A stretch of DNA of 64,000 bases, taken from positions 1-64,000 of the forward strand of contig JAPFFF010000058.1 in the NCBI GenBank assembly GCA_039105265.1, written 5' to 3'. Positions 40,668-53,330 of this stretch are shown here, in pieces. The notes beneath the pieces were generated by a model. That model was not told the origin of the DNA. It ran no database searches and saw only the letters and a list, made by a program, of their open reading frames with translations. Position 1 is the stretch's first letter. The number at the start of each line of letters is the position of its first letter. This stretch comes from Tritrichomonas musculus. Its lineage: Eukaryota > Parabasalia > Tritrichomonadida > Tritrichomonadidae. The position numbers were made by a program, and so were the translations under genes.

Positions 40668-43600
40668 TTTAAAAAAATATTCAGTAACACTTTTCCTCTG
40701 AAAAACATATCACTCTAAATTAAAAAAATGTTAAGTGCTGCAGCTTTGGTAGTAAGGAAACTTCAAAAAAATATATATTGATTGGCATCAGACAAAGATT
40801 ATTTCTGTGCAAGCTCGCCTCCAAACAAGGTTTTTATTTGACATATCAAATTACAATTATCCAACACATCTTCAAAAAATGCTTATAAATTAGTGGTTAT
40901 TATAGACAATCGTTTTTGTTTTTTATGTATTTAATCCTAGACGCGAATCTCTGTGTTTTCAAATCAGTGATTAATATCGAATAATCAGATTTCAGACTCC
41001 CACACTCAGATACGATTCCATATCTCTTTAAATATTATTCTCCATCGTTTTTTACGTATGGTATATGTATTAGATGTTACATATACTAGTTTAAAAATAT
41101 TGAATATTTCAATAATATTCAATAAAAAATGTAATAAATAAAAATGTAATTGCAATAAAATTATTCTTTATAAAATGTTAATTTCAATTATGCTATTTTT
41201 ATTTCTTTTTCTCTTTTTTTAAAGGAGAAATTAAAGTTTTTTGTTCCAAAAAATTATAAACGTATTTTTTACGAATTTGTTAAAATGTAAACGTGCAACA
41301 TTATTACAAAAGTATCAATAAATGAATAAATATTTTTTAAATGCCAATATCCAACTAATTTCTATTCTGTTTATTGTATTTCATCAAAATATTGTAATTT
41401 TAAAGTTTTTTTTTTGATTTAAATATGTGGTTCAGATTATAATTTGAATTGTCTATGCCTGAAATTAGTTTATTTTACCTAATAAAATGCTTTATTACTA
41501 CAATATTCAATTTTTTCAATAAATTTTAGGAGTTTTATAAAAATATCATATTGATATATTAAAGATTCATAAAAAAGAAAAGTGATAAGGAAAATGAAAT
41601 ATATTGTGTGATCAAATTTAATAAGGGGAAAATGAAGAGAAATAAAAATAATGATTATGAATAATGAAATGATGGTGGAAAAAAATGATGTAATTTGCAA
41701 ATTTATTATTATATTTGAGTAATATTTACAAATGAATCATTTCATTTGCACAAAAATTAAATATATTTGGAAAGAATAAAAAAATGATTATGGCAAAGAA
41801 GAAGAAGAAGATGATGATGATGATGATGACAGAGAAGAAAAAGAAGATGGTGAAGATGATGACAGAAAAGAAGAAGAAGAAGAAGATGATGATGATGACA
41901 GAGAAGAAGAAGATGATGAAGATGATGAAGATGACAGAAAAGAAGAAGAAGATGATGATGACAGAGAAGAAGAAGATGATGATGATGACAGAAAAGAATA
42001 AGAAGATGATGAAGATGATGACAGAGAAGAAAAAGAAGATGATGAAGATGATGACAGAAAAGAAGAAGATGATGATGACAGAGAAGAAAAAGAAGATGAT
42101 GAAGATGATGACAGAGAAGAAGAAGAAGATGATGATGACAGAGAAGAAGAAGAAGATGATGACAGGAAAGAAGAAGATGATGATAATGATGGCAGAAAAG
42201 AAGAAGAAGATGATGATGATGACAGAGAAGAAAAAGAAGATGATGAAGATGACAGAAAAGAAGATGATGATGATGACAGAAAAGAAGAAGAAGATGATGA
42301 CAGAAAAGAAGAAGAAGATGATGATGATGATGATGACAGAAAAGAAGAAGAAGATGATGATGATGACAGAAAAGAATAAGAAGATGATGAAGATGATGAC
42401 AGAGAAGAAAAAGAAGATGATGAAGATGATGACAGAAAAGAAGAAGAAGATGATGATGACAGAGAAGAAGATGATGAAGATGATGACAGAAAAGAAGAAG
42501 AAGATGATGATGACAGAGAAGAAGATGATGAAGATGATGACAGAAAAGAAGAAGAAGGTGACAAAGATGATGAAGATGATGACAGAAAAGAAGAAGAAGG
42601 TGACAAAGATGATGAAGATGATGATGATGACAGAGAAGAAGAAGAAAATGATGAAGATGATGACAGAAAAGAAGAAGAAGATGATGATGATGATGACAGA
42701 GAAGAAGATGATGACAGAAAAGAAGAAGAAGATGATGATGATGACAGAAAAGAAGAAGAAGAAGTTGATGATGACAGAAAAGAAGAAGAAGAAGATGATG
42801 ATGACAGAGAAGAAGATGATGAAGATGATGACAGAAAAGAAGAAGAAGATGATGATGATGACAGAAAAGAAGAAGATGATGAAGATGATGACAGAAAAGA
42901 AGAAAAAGAAGAAGATGATGATGACAGAGAAGAAGATGATGAAGATGATGACAGAAAAGAAGAAGAAGAAGTTGATGATGACAGAAAAGAAGAAGATGAT
43001 GATAATGATGACAGAAAAGAAGAAGAAGATGATGATGACAGAAAAGAAGAAGAAGAAGATGATGAAGATGATGACAGAAAAGAAGAAGAAGAAGTTGATG
43101 ATGACAGAAAAGAAGAAGAAGAAGATGATGATGATGATGACAGAAAAGAAGAAGAAGAAGATGATGATGATGACAGAGAAGAAGATGATGACAGAAAAGA
43201 AGAAGAAGAAGATGATGATGACAGAAAAGAAGAAGAAGAAGTTGATGATGACAGAAAAGAAGAAGAAGATGATGATGATGACAGAGAAGAAGATGATGAA
43301 GATGATGACAGAAAAGAAGAAGAAGATGACGAAGATGATGAAGAAGATGATGATGACAGAGAAGAAGAAGAAGATGATGATGATGATGACAGAGAAGAAA
43401 AAGAAGATGATGAAGATGATGACAGAAAAGAAGAAGAAGAAGATGATGATGATGATGATGACAGAGAAAAAGAAGAAGAAGAAGATGATGATGATGATGA
43501 CAGAGAAAAAGAAGAAATTGATGAAGATGATGACAGAAAAGAAGAAGAAGATGATGATGATGACAGAGAAGAAGAAGAAAATGATGATGATGATGGCAAA

Positions 43601-44225
43601 TAAGATAATGGAGAAGATAAAGATAAAGATAAATATGTATTAAATGAGGATAATAACAATAATAAAGAATAATGATAAGATGATGATAAATTGGACGATA
43701 ATAGTGATTATACAATTATTTATATTACAATTTGAATGTGATTATGAGCGTTTGAGATTGATAACCGAGTTATTCGAGATAATGATCTGCAATTGTGTAT
43801 TTTCTTCAAACTAAGTATATAACTCTTATGGGACATATTGATTTAAATCGTCTGGCTTGTATTACTTAAATGCAGAACATGTTGATTTATAGAAGGTAGT
43901 ATTATTTTTGTGGAAATGTGATGTGAAAAATCATGACTGGAAATGTAATAACTAATGTTCTATCATCATATTTTAAATAGATATAGTCATTCTTTAAGTT
44001 AATGGCCATTTTAGGTTGATAATAATCAATATTAACATATTTTTTTTTTTTAATTCAAAATGACCAGTATCAATCAAAATGACAGTATATTTTCTTTTAA
44101 AAAGATCAAATGCAGAAAAATGGTCATTGAGCATTTAAAGTCTAGAAATATAGTAAAGCATAGTATTATATTGATGCATATGTTTCATATTTATCCCACA
44201 AATGAATAAAAATCTTAATTTTTTT
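40668..44225. repeat. Left arm of an 8.2-kb palindrome
   Basis: About 3.56 kb that is the inverse complement of 45346-48879. Identity is essentially perfect wherever I compared unique sequence: the outer end near 40690, the block at 41461-41515, the block at 43680-43900 and the inner end at 44186-44225. Only the internal GAA/GAT array differs between the arms. No plausible ordinary gene is seen inside. Confidence 0.92.
41795..43602. repeat. GAA/GAT minisatellite, left arm
   Basis: About 1.8 kb of irregular units built from GATGATGACAGA plus GAAGAAGAA of variable length. In one plus-strand frame it would encode Asp/Glu with DDR and REEE spacers, but that frame has no ATG. Other frames give Lys/Met on the plus strand, and Ser or His/Leu on the minus strand. 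Coding is therefore doubtful. Confidence 0.9.
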
Positions 44226-45345
44226 CTAAAACATTGTATTATCCAAAAAGTATATTCAATTAACCTGATTTGCGCTATTCCATGAAATCCAACGCCTTAC
44301 ATCTTTTTAAAAGTTATGATATCAAAGATTTTTAGTAAAAAAAAGATTTTTCAGTTAGCTTAATCATATTAGAGCATTATTTTATTATTTTTATGATTTA
44401 AATATATTCAAAATTAAATCTAGAAGGACAAGTATGTATGCTAACTTATATGAAGATGACGATAAAGATCCAAATCAGTCTATACAGTTATTACTTTAAT
44501 TTATCCCAATAATGGGGTACATTATATATATATGAGAATCAATGATAAGTATTAGTAGAATTATTATGTTAGGAAAAAGTAGAAAGTTAGATTTAGATTG
44601 TTATTATACAGGGAAATCTATTGTGATATCTGATCTATGGCAACCAATATTCAACATAAAAAGCCCAAGCTATATGAAGAATTGTTTAAGCAAAAGTTAA
44701 AAACAACAGAAAGTATGAATGATAGTGAAATTGGCAGTTATTCTTAATTTATATCATTGGCCTAATGTAAACCAAGAACTTATAGTATCAGAAATAACGA
44801 TAACTATTGTAATATCATCATATATCAAGCTAATTGCTAATCATAACCACTGAAACACATGATTATCATTGAAACGACTCAAGAAAAACTCTAGTGAATA
44901 ATATTATATGAGTCTTGTAGTGTTTTTTAGCCCTAGAAATTTTGGAAAAGCTTTAAATTAAATTGTTTCTGCAACATGTCTAGTCGAGAAGTTTAAATGA
45001 TTATGTTATTTCAATGAGCAAAGTCAAATAATCAAGAGATAAAATAGAATTAAATATATCAGGGAGTTGAAAGGTGTGAAGTAACTAACATATGATAATG
45101 TTCACATCAAAATAACTATCAAGATCAAGAGAGTTACAATTTACTTACAATTCACTCAAATTTAATTGGAACTACTTAAGAAATTGGCAATATATTGTTA
45201 AAAAACATATTTTCAAAAATTTGCCAACTACTTGAATTTAAGGAGTTGAATAAGATATATTATGATTTTTTTTTTTATTTTTTTGTATAGAAGTTTTTAT
45301 TTTTTCTAAATCAATTGAAATATTTGATGAGTAAATAAAATATAC
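44226..45345. other. Unique loop between the palindrome arms
   Basis: 1.12 kb, AT-rich, without a frame that looks coding and without internal symmetry I can see. It is the non-repeated centre of the palindrome. Confidence 0.6.
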
Positions 45346-48300
45346 AAAAAAATTAAGATTTTTATTCATTTGTGGGATAAATATGAAACATATGCATCAA
45401 TATAATACTATGCTTTACTATATTTCTAGACTTTAAATGCTCAATGACCATTTTTCTGCATTTGATCTTTTTAAAAGAAAATATACTGTCATTTTGATTG
45501 ATACTGGTCATTTTGAATTAAAAAAAAAAAAATATGTTAATATTGATTATTATCAACCTAAAATGGCCATTAACTTAAAGAATGACTATATCTATTTAAA
45601 ATATGATGATAGAACATTAGTTATTACATTTCCAGTCATGATTTTTCACATCACATTTCCACAAAAATAATACTACCTTCTATAAATCAACATGTTCTGC
45701 ATTTAAGTAATACAAGCCAGACGATTTAAATCAATATGTCCCATAAGAGTTATATACTTAGTTTGAAGAAAATACACAATTGCAGATCATTATCTCGAAT
45801 AACTCGGTTATCAATCTCAAACGCTCATAATCACATTCAAATTGTAATATAAATAATTGTATAATCACTATTATCGTCCAATTTATCATCATCTTATCAT
45901 TATTCTTTATTATTGTTATTATCCTCATTTAATACATATTTATCTTTATCTTTATCTTCTCCATTATCTTATTTGCCATCATCATCATCATTTTCTTCTT
46001 CTTCTCTGTCATCATCATCTTCTTCTTCTTCTTTTCTGTCATCATCTTCATCATTTTCTTCTTCTTCTCTGTCATCATCATCATCTTCATCATCTTCGTC
46101 ATCTTCTTCTTCTTTTCTGTCATCATCTTCATCATCTTCTTTTTCTTCTCTGTCATCATCATCTTCTTCTTTTCTGTCATCATCTTCATCATCTTCTTCT
46201 CTGTCATCATCTTCATCATCTTCTTCTCTGTCATCATCTTCATCATCTTCTTCTCTGTCATCATCTTCATCATCTTCTTCTCTGTCATCATCTTCTTCTT
46301 CTTCTTTTCTGTCATCATCTTCATCATCTTCTTCTCTGTCATCATCTTCATCATCTTCTTCTCTGTCATCATCTTCATCATCTTCTTCTCTGTCATCATC
46401 TTCATCATCTTCTTCTCTGTCATCATCATCTTCTTCTTCTTTTCTGTCATCATCTTCATCATCTTCTTCTCTGTCATCATCATCATCATCTTCTTCTCTG
46501 TCATCATCTTCATCATCTTCTTCTTTGTCATCATCTTCTTCTTCTTCTTTTCTGTCATCATCTTCATCATCTTCTTCTCTGTCATCATCTTCATCATCTT
46601 CTTTTTCTTCTCTGTCATCATCATCTTCTTCTTTTCTGTCATCATCTTCATCATCTTCTTCTCTGTCATCATCTTCATCATCTTCTTCTCTGTCATCATC
46701 TTCATCATCTTCTTCTCTGTCATCATCATCATCTTCTTCTTTTCTGTCATCATCTTCATCATCATCTTCTTCTTCTTTTCTGTCATCATCTTCATCATCT
46801 TCTTCTCTGTCATCATCATCTTCTTCTTCTTCTCTGTCATCATCTTCATCATCTTCTTTTTCTTCTCTGTCATCATCATCTTCTTCTTTTCTGTCATCAT
46901 CTTCATCATCTTCTTTTTCTTCTCTGTCATCATCTTCATCATCTTCTTTTTCTTCTCTGTCATCATCTTCATCATCTTCTTTTTCTTCTCTGTCATCATC
47001 TTCATCATCTTCTTTTTCTTCTCTGTCATCATCTTCATCATCTTCTTCTCTGTCATCATCTTCTTCTTATTCTTTTCTGTCATCATCTTCATCATCTTCT
47101 TCTTCTTTTCTGTCATCATCTTCATCATCTTCTTTTTCTTCTCTGTCATCATCTTCATCATCTTCTTTTTCTTCTCTGTCATCATCTTCTTCTTATTCTT
47201 TTCTGTCATCATCTTCATCATCATCTTCTTCTTCTTTTCTGTCATCATCATCATCTTCTTTTCTGTCATCATCATCATCTTCTTTTCTGTCATCATCATC
47301 ATCTTCTTTTCTGTCATCTTCATCATCTTCTTTTTCTTCTCTGTCATCATCATCATCTTCTTCTTCTTTTCTGCCATCATTATCATCATCTTCTTCTTTC
47401 CTGTCATCATCTTCGTCATCTTCTTCTTCTTCTCTGTCATCATCTTCATCATCTTCTTTTTCTTCTCTGTCATCATCATCTTCTTCTTTTCTGTCATCAT
47501 CTTCATCATCTTCTTTTTCTTCTCTGTCATCATCTTCATCATCTTCTTATTCTTTTCTGTCATCATCATCATCTTCTTCTTCTCTGTCATCATCATCTTC
47601 TTCTTCTTTTCTGTCATCTTCATCATCTTCATCATCTTCTTCTTCTCTGTCATCATCATCATCTTCTTCTTCTTCTTCTTTTCTGTCATCATCTTCACCA
47701 TCTTCTTTTTCTTCTCTGTCATCATCATCATCTTCTTCTTCTTCTTCTTCTTTGCCATAATCATTTTTTTATTCTTTCCAAATATATTTAATTTTTGTGC
47801 AAATGAAATGATTCATTTGTAAATATTACTCAAATATAATAATAAATTTGCAAATTACATCATTTTTTTCCACCATCATTTCATTATTCATAATCATTAT
47901 TTTTATTTCTCTTCATTTTCCCCTTATTAAATTTGATCACACAATATATTTCATTTTCCTTATCACTTTTCTTTTTTATGAATCTTTAATATATCAATAT
48001 GATATTTTTATAAAACTCCTAAAATTTATTGAAAAAATTGAATATTGTAGTAATAAAGCATTTTATTAGGTAAAATAAACTAATTTCAGGCATAGACAAT
48101 TCAAATTATAATCTGAACCACATATTTAAATCAAAAAAAAAACTTTAAAATTACAATATTTTGATGAAATACAATAAACAGAATAGAAATTAGTTGGATA
48201 TTGGCATTTAAAAAATATTTATTCATTTATTGATACTTTTGTAATAATGTTGCACGTTTACATTTTAACAAATTCGTAAAAAATACGTTTATAATTTTTT

Positions 48301-48879
48301 GGAACAAAAAACTTTAATTTCTCCTTTAAAAAAAGAGAAAAAGAAATAAAAATAGCATAATTGAAATTAACATTTTATAAAGAATAATTTTATTGCAATT
48401 ACATTTTTATTTATTACATTTTTTATTGAATATTATTGAAATATTCAATATTTTTAAACTAGTATATGTAACATCTAATACATATACCATACGTAAAAAA
48501 CGATGGAGAATAATATTTAAAGAGATATGGAATCGTATCTGAGTGTGGGAGTCTGAAATCTGATTATTCGATATTAATCACTGATTTGAAAACACAGAGA
48601 TTCGCGTCTAGGATTAAATACATAAAAACAAAAACGATTGTCTATAATAACCACTAATTTATAAGCATTTTTTGAAGATGTGTTGGATAATTGTAATTTG
48701 ATATGTCAAATAAAAACCTTGTTTGGAGGCGAGCTTGCACAGAAATAATCTTTGTCTGATGCCAATCAATATATATTTTTTTGAAGTTTCCTTACTACCA
48801 AAGCTGCAGCACTTAACATTTTTTTAATTTAGAGTGATATGTTTTTCAGAGGAAAAGTGTTACTGAATATTTTTTTAAA
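45346..48879. repeat. Right arm of the 8.2-kb palindrome
   Basis: Inverse complement of 40668-44225. The total is 24 bases shorter, which the array accounts for. It ends with GTGTTACTGAATATTTTTTTA, mirrored at the start of the left arm. Confidence 0.92.
45975..47757. repeat. GAA/GAT minisatellite, right arm
   Basis: The same family as in the left arm, read as TTCTTC / TCATCATC / TCTGTC. It is more regular: long runs share a 27-bp unit (TCATCATCTTCATCATCTTC plus TTCTCTG). The order and spacing of units differ from the left array although the flanks are identical. Confidence 0.9.
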
Positions 48880-48909
48880 AGCAAATTAGTGTTACTGATT
48901 TTTTTTTCT

Positions 48910-49241
48910 CTCTCAAAAAGTGATACTTTAAGTGAAAAAAGTTTTTAAAAGTGATACTATCCCTATATTTTCCTATTTTTTTTCAAAAAAAATATTTATT
49001 CATAAACTTTTTCTCACCCTTAAAAAAAAAAAAAAAAGGAATATGAAAATTTCGAACCTTAGCTTTTTTAATTTTTGGGCAATGCTCGAAAAAGTTCTAA
49101 TAATAAGCACGTATGGTAATAAAAGTGGAAAATTTGACATTTCTCGAGCATGCTCGAGCAAGAACTTTTTGCTCGGGCAATGCTCTTGCCCAAAAATCAT
49201 TTTGGGCAAACCGCTCGGCTCGTGCTCGTAATGCATCCCTG
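48910..49241 (+). mobile_element. Right CAGGGATG-ended repeat fragment
   Basis: Begins with 54 bases identical, in direct orientation, to 39134-39187. It then has the A run and AATTTCGAACC motif shared with 40590-40615, then GCTCG-rich sequence with the perfect 16-bp palindrome CTCGAGCATGCTCGAG (49144-49159). It ends in the complement of CAGGGATGCATTACGAGC at 49241. It is a short version of the left repeat lacking its first 30 bases. No target duplication found. Confidence 0.55.
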
Positions 49242-49354
49242 CTTCCAATTTTTTTTTTGAAAAAAAAAATATTTTCTGCTAATATTTAGGATTAATAAAA
49301 AAAATGGCCAAGACAATTTTTAATTTAAAATTTATTTGAGGTAGAATAGATTTA

Positions 49355-51259
49355 ACACTGTTAAGGTGAAGTGACCATCACAATATTCAAAAAATAAAAC
49401 TTTTTGATAAATGTAATAAGAACTTTTTGATAAATGTAATAAGAACTTTTTAATAAATGTAATAAGAACTTTTTGATAAATGTAATAGAACATTTTGAAA
49501 AATGTAATAAGAACTTTTTGTGAACTTAAATTATAGATCTAAAATTATTTGGGAATATAGTAATACCGAAATGAAACTATTATGGAATATAGCGACATAA
49601 TTACAATAATATTCTTGAAGTTACTGGTATTTTACTCTAATTTAAACTTGATATTCAAAATTGGTAATAATTAATATGGAAGTCTTCAAAAAGATATATT
49701 ATCCACAAAACTAATTCCTCAAAAAGATAATAAAATATAGAGCAAGCGCCACTATGACCATATTTAAACCAGATTAAATAATAATATGTAATGTGTTGCC
49801 AAAAAAACAGTATAAAATACGTTACTTTTATTAATGATTATAATATTGACACAAATTGCTACTCCCTGAATTCCAAATCTAGCAGAAAATTTATAATTAA
49901 AATTATTTCGAAAAACAAACTTTCATTTAATCAACCTAAGTCTCATTTTTTTTATAAAATAAGCTCATAAAAGAAAAATTAGATTTTTAAACAGTTGGCG
50001 TATCCTTTTAAAATATATCGATTTAATATTAAATTATATTACTGAGAAACAGTCGAATAAATTTCTGTAAAAACAGTTAGTTATAATAAATTTGTACAAG
50101 CAAGATGAAAAAAATGATTAATTGAGATTTTAAAATACTACATTTAAATAATTCTGAAACCATGTTGCTATAAATTAAAAACTAAAAAAAAAAACTATTC
50201 ATATTTATTAAAACTTTAGGATTTTACTAGCATTTTTTTTTAATATCTTACAATATTGTAAGATATCCGTCAATATTTAAATATTTGAATTTTTTCTTAA
50301 TATTTTCAAAATTTGTTAAAGCTCTCACAATTTTAGTAAAATATTAATGATTCCAATATTTTTACTTTTAATCTATTAAAATATCAAATGTTCATAAAAA
50401 TAATATTCAATAAGTAATTTATTCATTTAAATTATGTTTGGTCTTTTCGTCTATGTGGTATAGTATAAATTTTAAAGTCTAAGTTAATCGCTATCGAGTA
50501 TTTAGATAATCGTTTGAAAGTTTAAGATAATCGCTATCGAGTATTTAGATAATCGTTTTAAAGTCTAAGATAATCGCTATCGAGCATTTAGAAAATCGTT
50601 TTAAAGTCTAAGATAATCGCTATCGAGTATTTAGGAAATCGTTTTAAAGTCTAAGATAATCGCTATCGAGTATTTAGATAATCGTTTTAAAGTCTAAGAT
50701 AATCGCTATCGAGCATTTAGATAATCGTTTTAAAGTCTAAGATAATCGCTATCGAGTATTTAGGAAATCGTTTTAAAGTCTAAGATAATCGCTATCGAGC
50801 ATTTAGATAATCGTTTTAAAGTCTAAGATAATCGCTATCGAGCATTTAGATAATCGTTTTAAAGTCTAAGATAATCGCTATCGAGTATTTAGGAAATCGT
50901 TTTAAAGTCTAAGATAATCGCTATCGAGCATTTAGATAATCGTTTTAAAGTCTAAGATAATCGCTATCGAGCATTTAGATAATCGTTTTAAAGTCTAAGA
51001 TAATCGCTATCGAGTATTTAGGAAATCGTTTTAAAGTCTAAGATAATCGCTATCGAGCATTTAGATAATCGTTTTAAAGTCTAAGATAATCGCTATCGAG
51101 TATTTAGATAATCGTTTTAAAGTCTAAAAAATAAAAGGCGCCAAAATTAAATATTATTTATCAAAAAGTTCTTATTACATTTATCAAAAAGTTTTAATTA
51201 CATTTATCAAAAAGTTTTTATTTTTGAATACTGTGATGGTCACTTCACCTTAACAGTGT
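49355..51259. mobile_element. 1.9-kb TIR element with nested minisatellite
   Basis: The ends are inverted repeats starting ACACTGTTAAGGTGAAG. They extend into several 22-23-bp subrepeats (ACTTTTTGATAAATGTAATA): about five at 49403-49520 and three at 51155-51225 on the other strand. The total inverted similarity is about 100 bases with few differences. No transposase frame. The interior includes a 43-bp minisatellite. It is a non-autonomous DNA element of unknown superfamily; a clean target duplication is not visible. Confidence 0.75.
50470..51128. repeat. 43-bp minisatellite, about 15 copies
   Basis: Unit: AATCGCTATCGAGTATTTAG followed by ATAATCGTTTTAAAGTCTAAGAT, with two main variants (GAGTATT or GAGCATT; AGATAA or AGGAAA). 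Variants alternate in blocks, which indicates multi-unit duplication. The array lies inside the 1.9-kb TIR element. Confidence 0.95.
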
Positions 51260-51628
51260 GCTATTTATCATTTCTCAATTTATTTTTATAAAAAAAATTT
51301 AAAAAAAGCAAAGAGAAAAAGAGTTTGTCAGATTGCAAAATTGAGAGGTTGTAAAATCTTCTCAAACTTTACCCTTAATATCGAAATATATTGAAAATAG
51401 TTTTTTTTTCTCACAAAAAAATGCTTAAGCAATATCTTGAAAATAAACACATGGAATCATATAAAATTTGTAATTTATCTTAATTACATATTTAAAAAAT
51501 TAAACAAATAAGTTAGAATTAAATTGCTAGACTAGTTTTCTTCGTGAATACCTCTCATACGTTTAAATTGTTAAAAACGATTTGAATAGTTTACATTTTG
51601 TAATCTTAATTAAAATTTCCAAAAGTTC
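51260..51628. other. Intergenic AT-rich region
   Basis: No gene seen. The vWA-like gene's ATG at 51629 lies in TTCATGAG, which could itself overlap an initiator. Confidence 0.5.
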
Positions 51629-52189
51629 ATGAGTAGATCAAAGCCGACTAGGCGTACCAAAAAGGCTGATATCCTTTTTATTGTTGATATTGTAAATATA
51701 GATCAAAGCATTTTACTTTTTTTGAAAGACAAAATAGAAGATTTAGCTTTTGATTTTAGAACGTCACAAAGAACTTTTCTTTTTCGATACGGATGTATTT
51801 TTTATCGAGCTTCAAATTCTGATAATGAGAAAGTTTTTGATTTTAATGAAGAAATTGAAGAACTTTGCTCATTTTTAGAAGTTATTCAAATAAATGATAA
51901 AAGTACCGAAAAAATAAGTTATGTTAAACAATTGAATAAAGCTTTTAATCTTTCATGGAATGACGGGAAAAAAATTATTATTTGGATTGCCAATAAGCCC
52001 AGTGATGATACAAAACAGGACATGATTGAAAGCTTCGGCAGACTTGCACGAGATGATTATTTTTTACTCGTATTAAATATTAGCGGGCACTTAAACAAAT
52101 CATTTGAAGAAATTCGTAATATTTTCAAAGCAAGAAAAAATGAAGTATCAAAAATTTTAACAAATTTTATATTATTTATGAAATTTTAA
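51629..52189 (+). CDS. vWA-like domain protein, perhaps front part of a split kinase gene
   Basis: A 186-residue frame with ATG at 51629. After a basic N-terminus, KADILFIVDIVNID resembles the first strand of a von Willebrand factor A domain. Helices with LKDKIEDLAFDF follow, then LNKAFNLSWNDGKKIIIWIANKP, the pattern seen in vWA domains of protist kinases (alternating helix and hydrophobic strand). The DxSxS metal site is not intact (DIVNIDQS), so metal-dependent binding is doubtful. vWA domains mediate protein contacts. The frame ends FMKF and is followed by 1.1 kb of low-complexity DNA and then a TKL kinase on the same strand. They may once have been one gene. Confidence 0.6.
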   Translation: MSRSKPTRRTKKADILFIVDIVNIDQSILLFLKDKIEDLAFDFRTSQRTFLFRYGCIFYRASNSDNEKVFDFNEEIEELCSFLEVIQINDKSTEKISYVKQLNKAFNLSWNDGKKIIIWIANKPSDDTKQDMIESFGRLARDDYFLLVLNISGHLNKSFEEIRNIFKARKNEVSKILTNFILFMKF

Positions 52190-53330
52190 AACAAAAAATT
52201 AATGATTCTATTTCAAAACAAAAATTTTCTTATCAAATTTCGAAATAGAAAAGTTTTTCATTACATTAACAATGTTGTTTTTAATCTAATTTTATCCAAT
52301 AATTTTATCTTATTTCAAATTCATTTGTTTATGAAATTTATAACTTATTGTTTATCTAGTTTAAATATAGAATTTTTCATATAATTTCATTTAATTATTT
52401 TTGATTCAATTCAAATTAATATTTTAAATTGTTTTATGCCGATTGATATTGATCCAATTACTATTATTTGTTTATTATATTTAAAGCACGTATTTTTATA
52501 TAATTTTAAACAAATATTTATGATATTTAAATTACAATTTAATGTTGTTTTAAAACCAATATTTTATGCAATTTTTTATCAATTTTTTTTAGTCAGTTTC
52601 GATTAAATATTTTATAGTATTCTTATTTAATTTTTTTATTATGTTTCAATATAAATATTTATGTAATCCCAAATAATTTTATTTTAATGAAATTAGATTT
52701 ATTTTTTAATGAAATTTCATTTTATATTGAATCTAATTTATATTTAATATTTTAAACAAAATTTACTCCAAATCTTTTTTTACTATTTGAAATCATTATT
52801 TAAATGAAATTTCGATTTGTTTTTGTTTTTAAAATTTCAACAAAACATTACTTATGCCATTCAAAAAAATCTTTTTGATAAAATTTTGATTTGTATATTC
52901 ATGAAATTTAAATAAAAACATTTATTTGGTTTACTGTGATGAAGTTTAATTGAATGTGTTTTTGGAATTTATGTTATATTTTTTTTAAAGTTCTAAATAG
53001 AATTTTATTTCATTTCAACTATACTTTTTTTTATATGGTTTTAATCCAATATTTAAATATAATTTTATCAGTTATTTAATTTTATTTCATTTCACATATT
53101 TTATAACATTTCACTTAATTTCTATTCATGCAATTTATTTTTCTTTTACATGAAATTTCAAACTATTATTTATTTATATAAATGTTTAAAAGTTTTATTT
53201 CTACGAAGTTTTATTAACAAATATTTAATGGAGTTTTTATTTTTCTATTTTTTTATCTAATTTAGATTTTTTAGTTTTTATAAAATTTATTTTCAAGTAT
53301 TTTAATTTCCTTTCATTAAAAGATTTAAAA
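52190..53330. other. T-rich low-complexity spacer
   Basis: About 1.1 kb, very AT-rich, in which GAAATTT / AAATTTCAT and TTTTATTT blocks recur irregularly. No frame with coding character until about 53330, where an open frame in phase with the next kinase encodes a coiled coil. It may be decayed tandem repeat or inserted DNA. Confidence 0.5.

Noticed and set aside
41479-41700. 73-residue hydrophobic frame, repeated at 47848-48069
   Set aside because: It starts with TTG, has no ATG, and is identical in both arms simply because the arms are identical.
41757-43715. 600-residue frames rich in His/Leu, Ser or Lys/Met in the GAA/GAT arrays, mirrored at 45857-47791
   Set aside because: All arise from one short unit free of stops in several frames. 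The His/Leu frames begin with TTG and the composition is not protein-like.
44226-45345. A gene in the palindrome loop
   Set aside because: Frames are short and AT-biased, with no family resemblance.
50470-51128. CRISPR-like array
   Set aside because: The 43-bp units abut with no unique spacers. It is a minisatellite in a eukaryotic genome.
52190-53330. Intron joining the vWA-like and kinase parts
   Set aside because: I see no trichomonad-type 5' splice site or ACTAACACACAG-like 3' site, and 1.1 kb would be very long for such introns.
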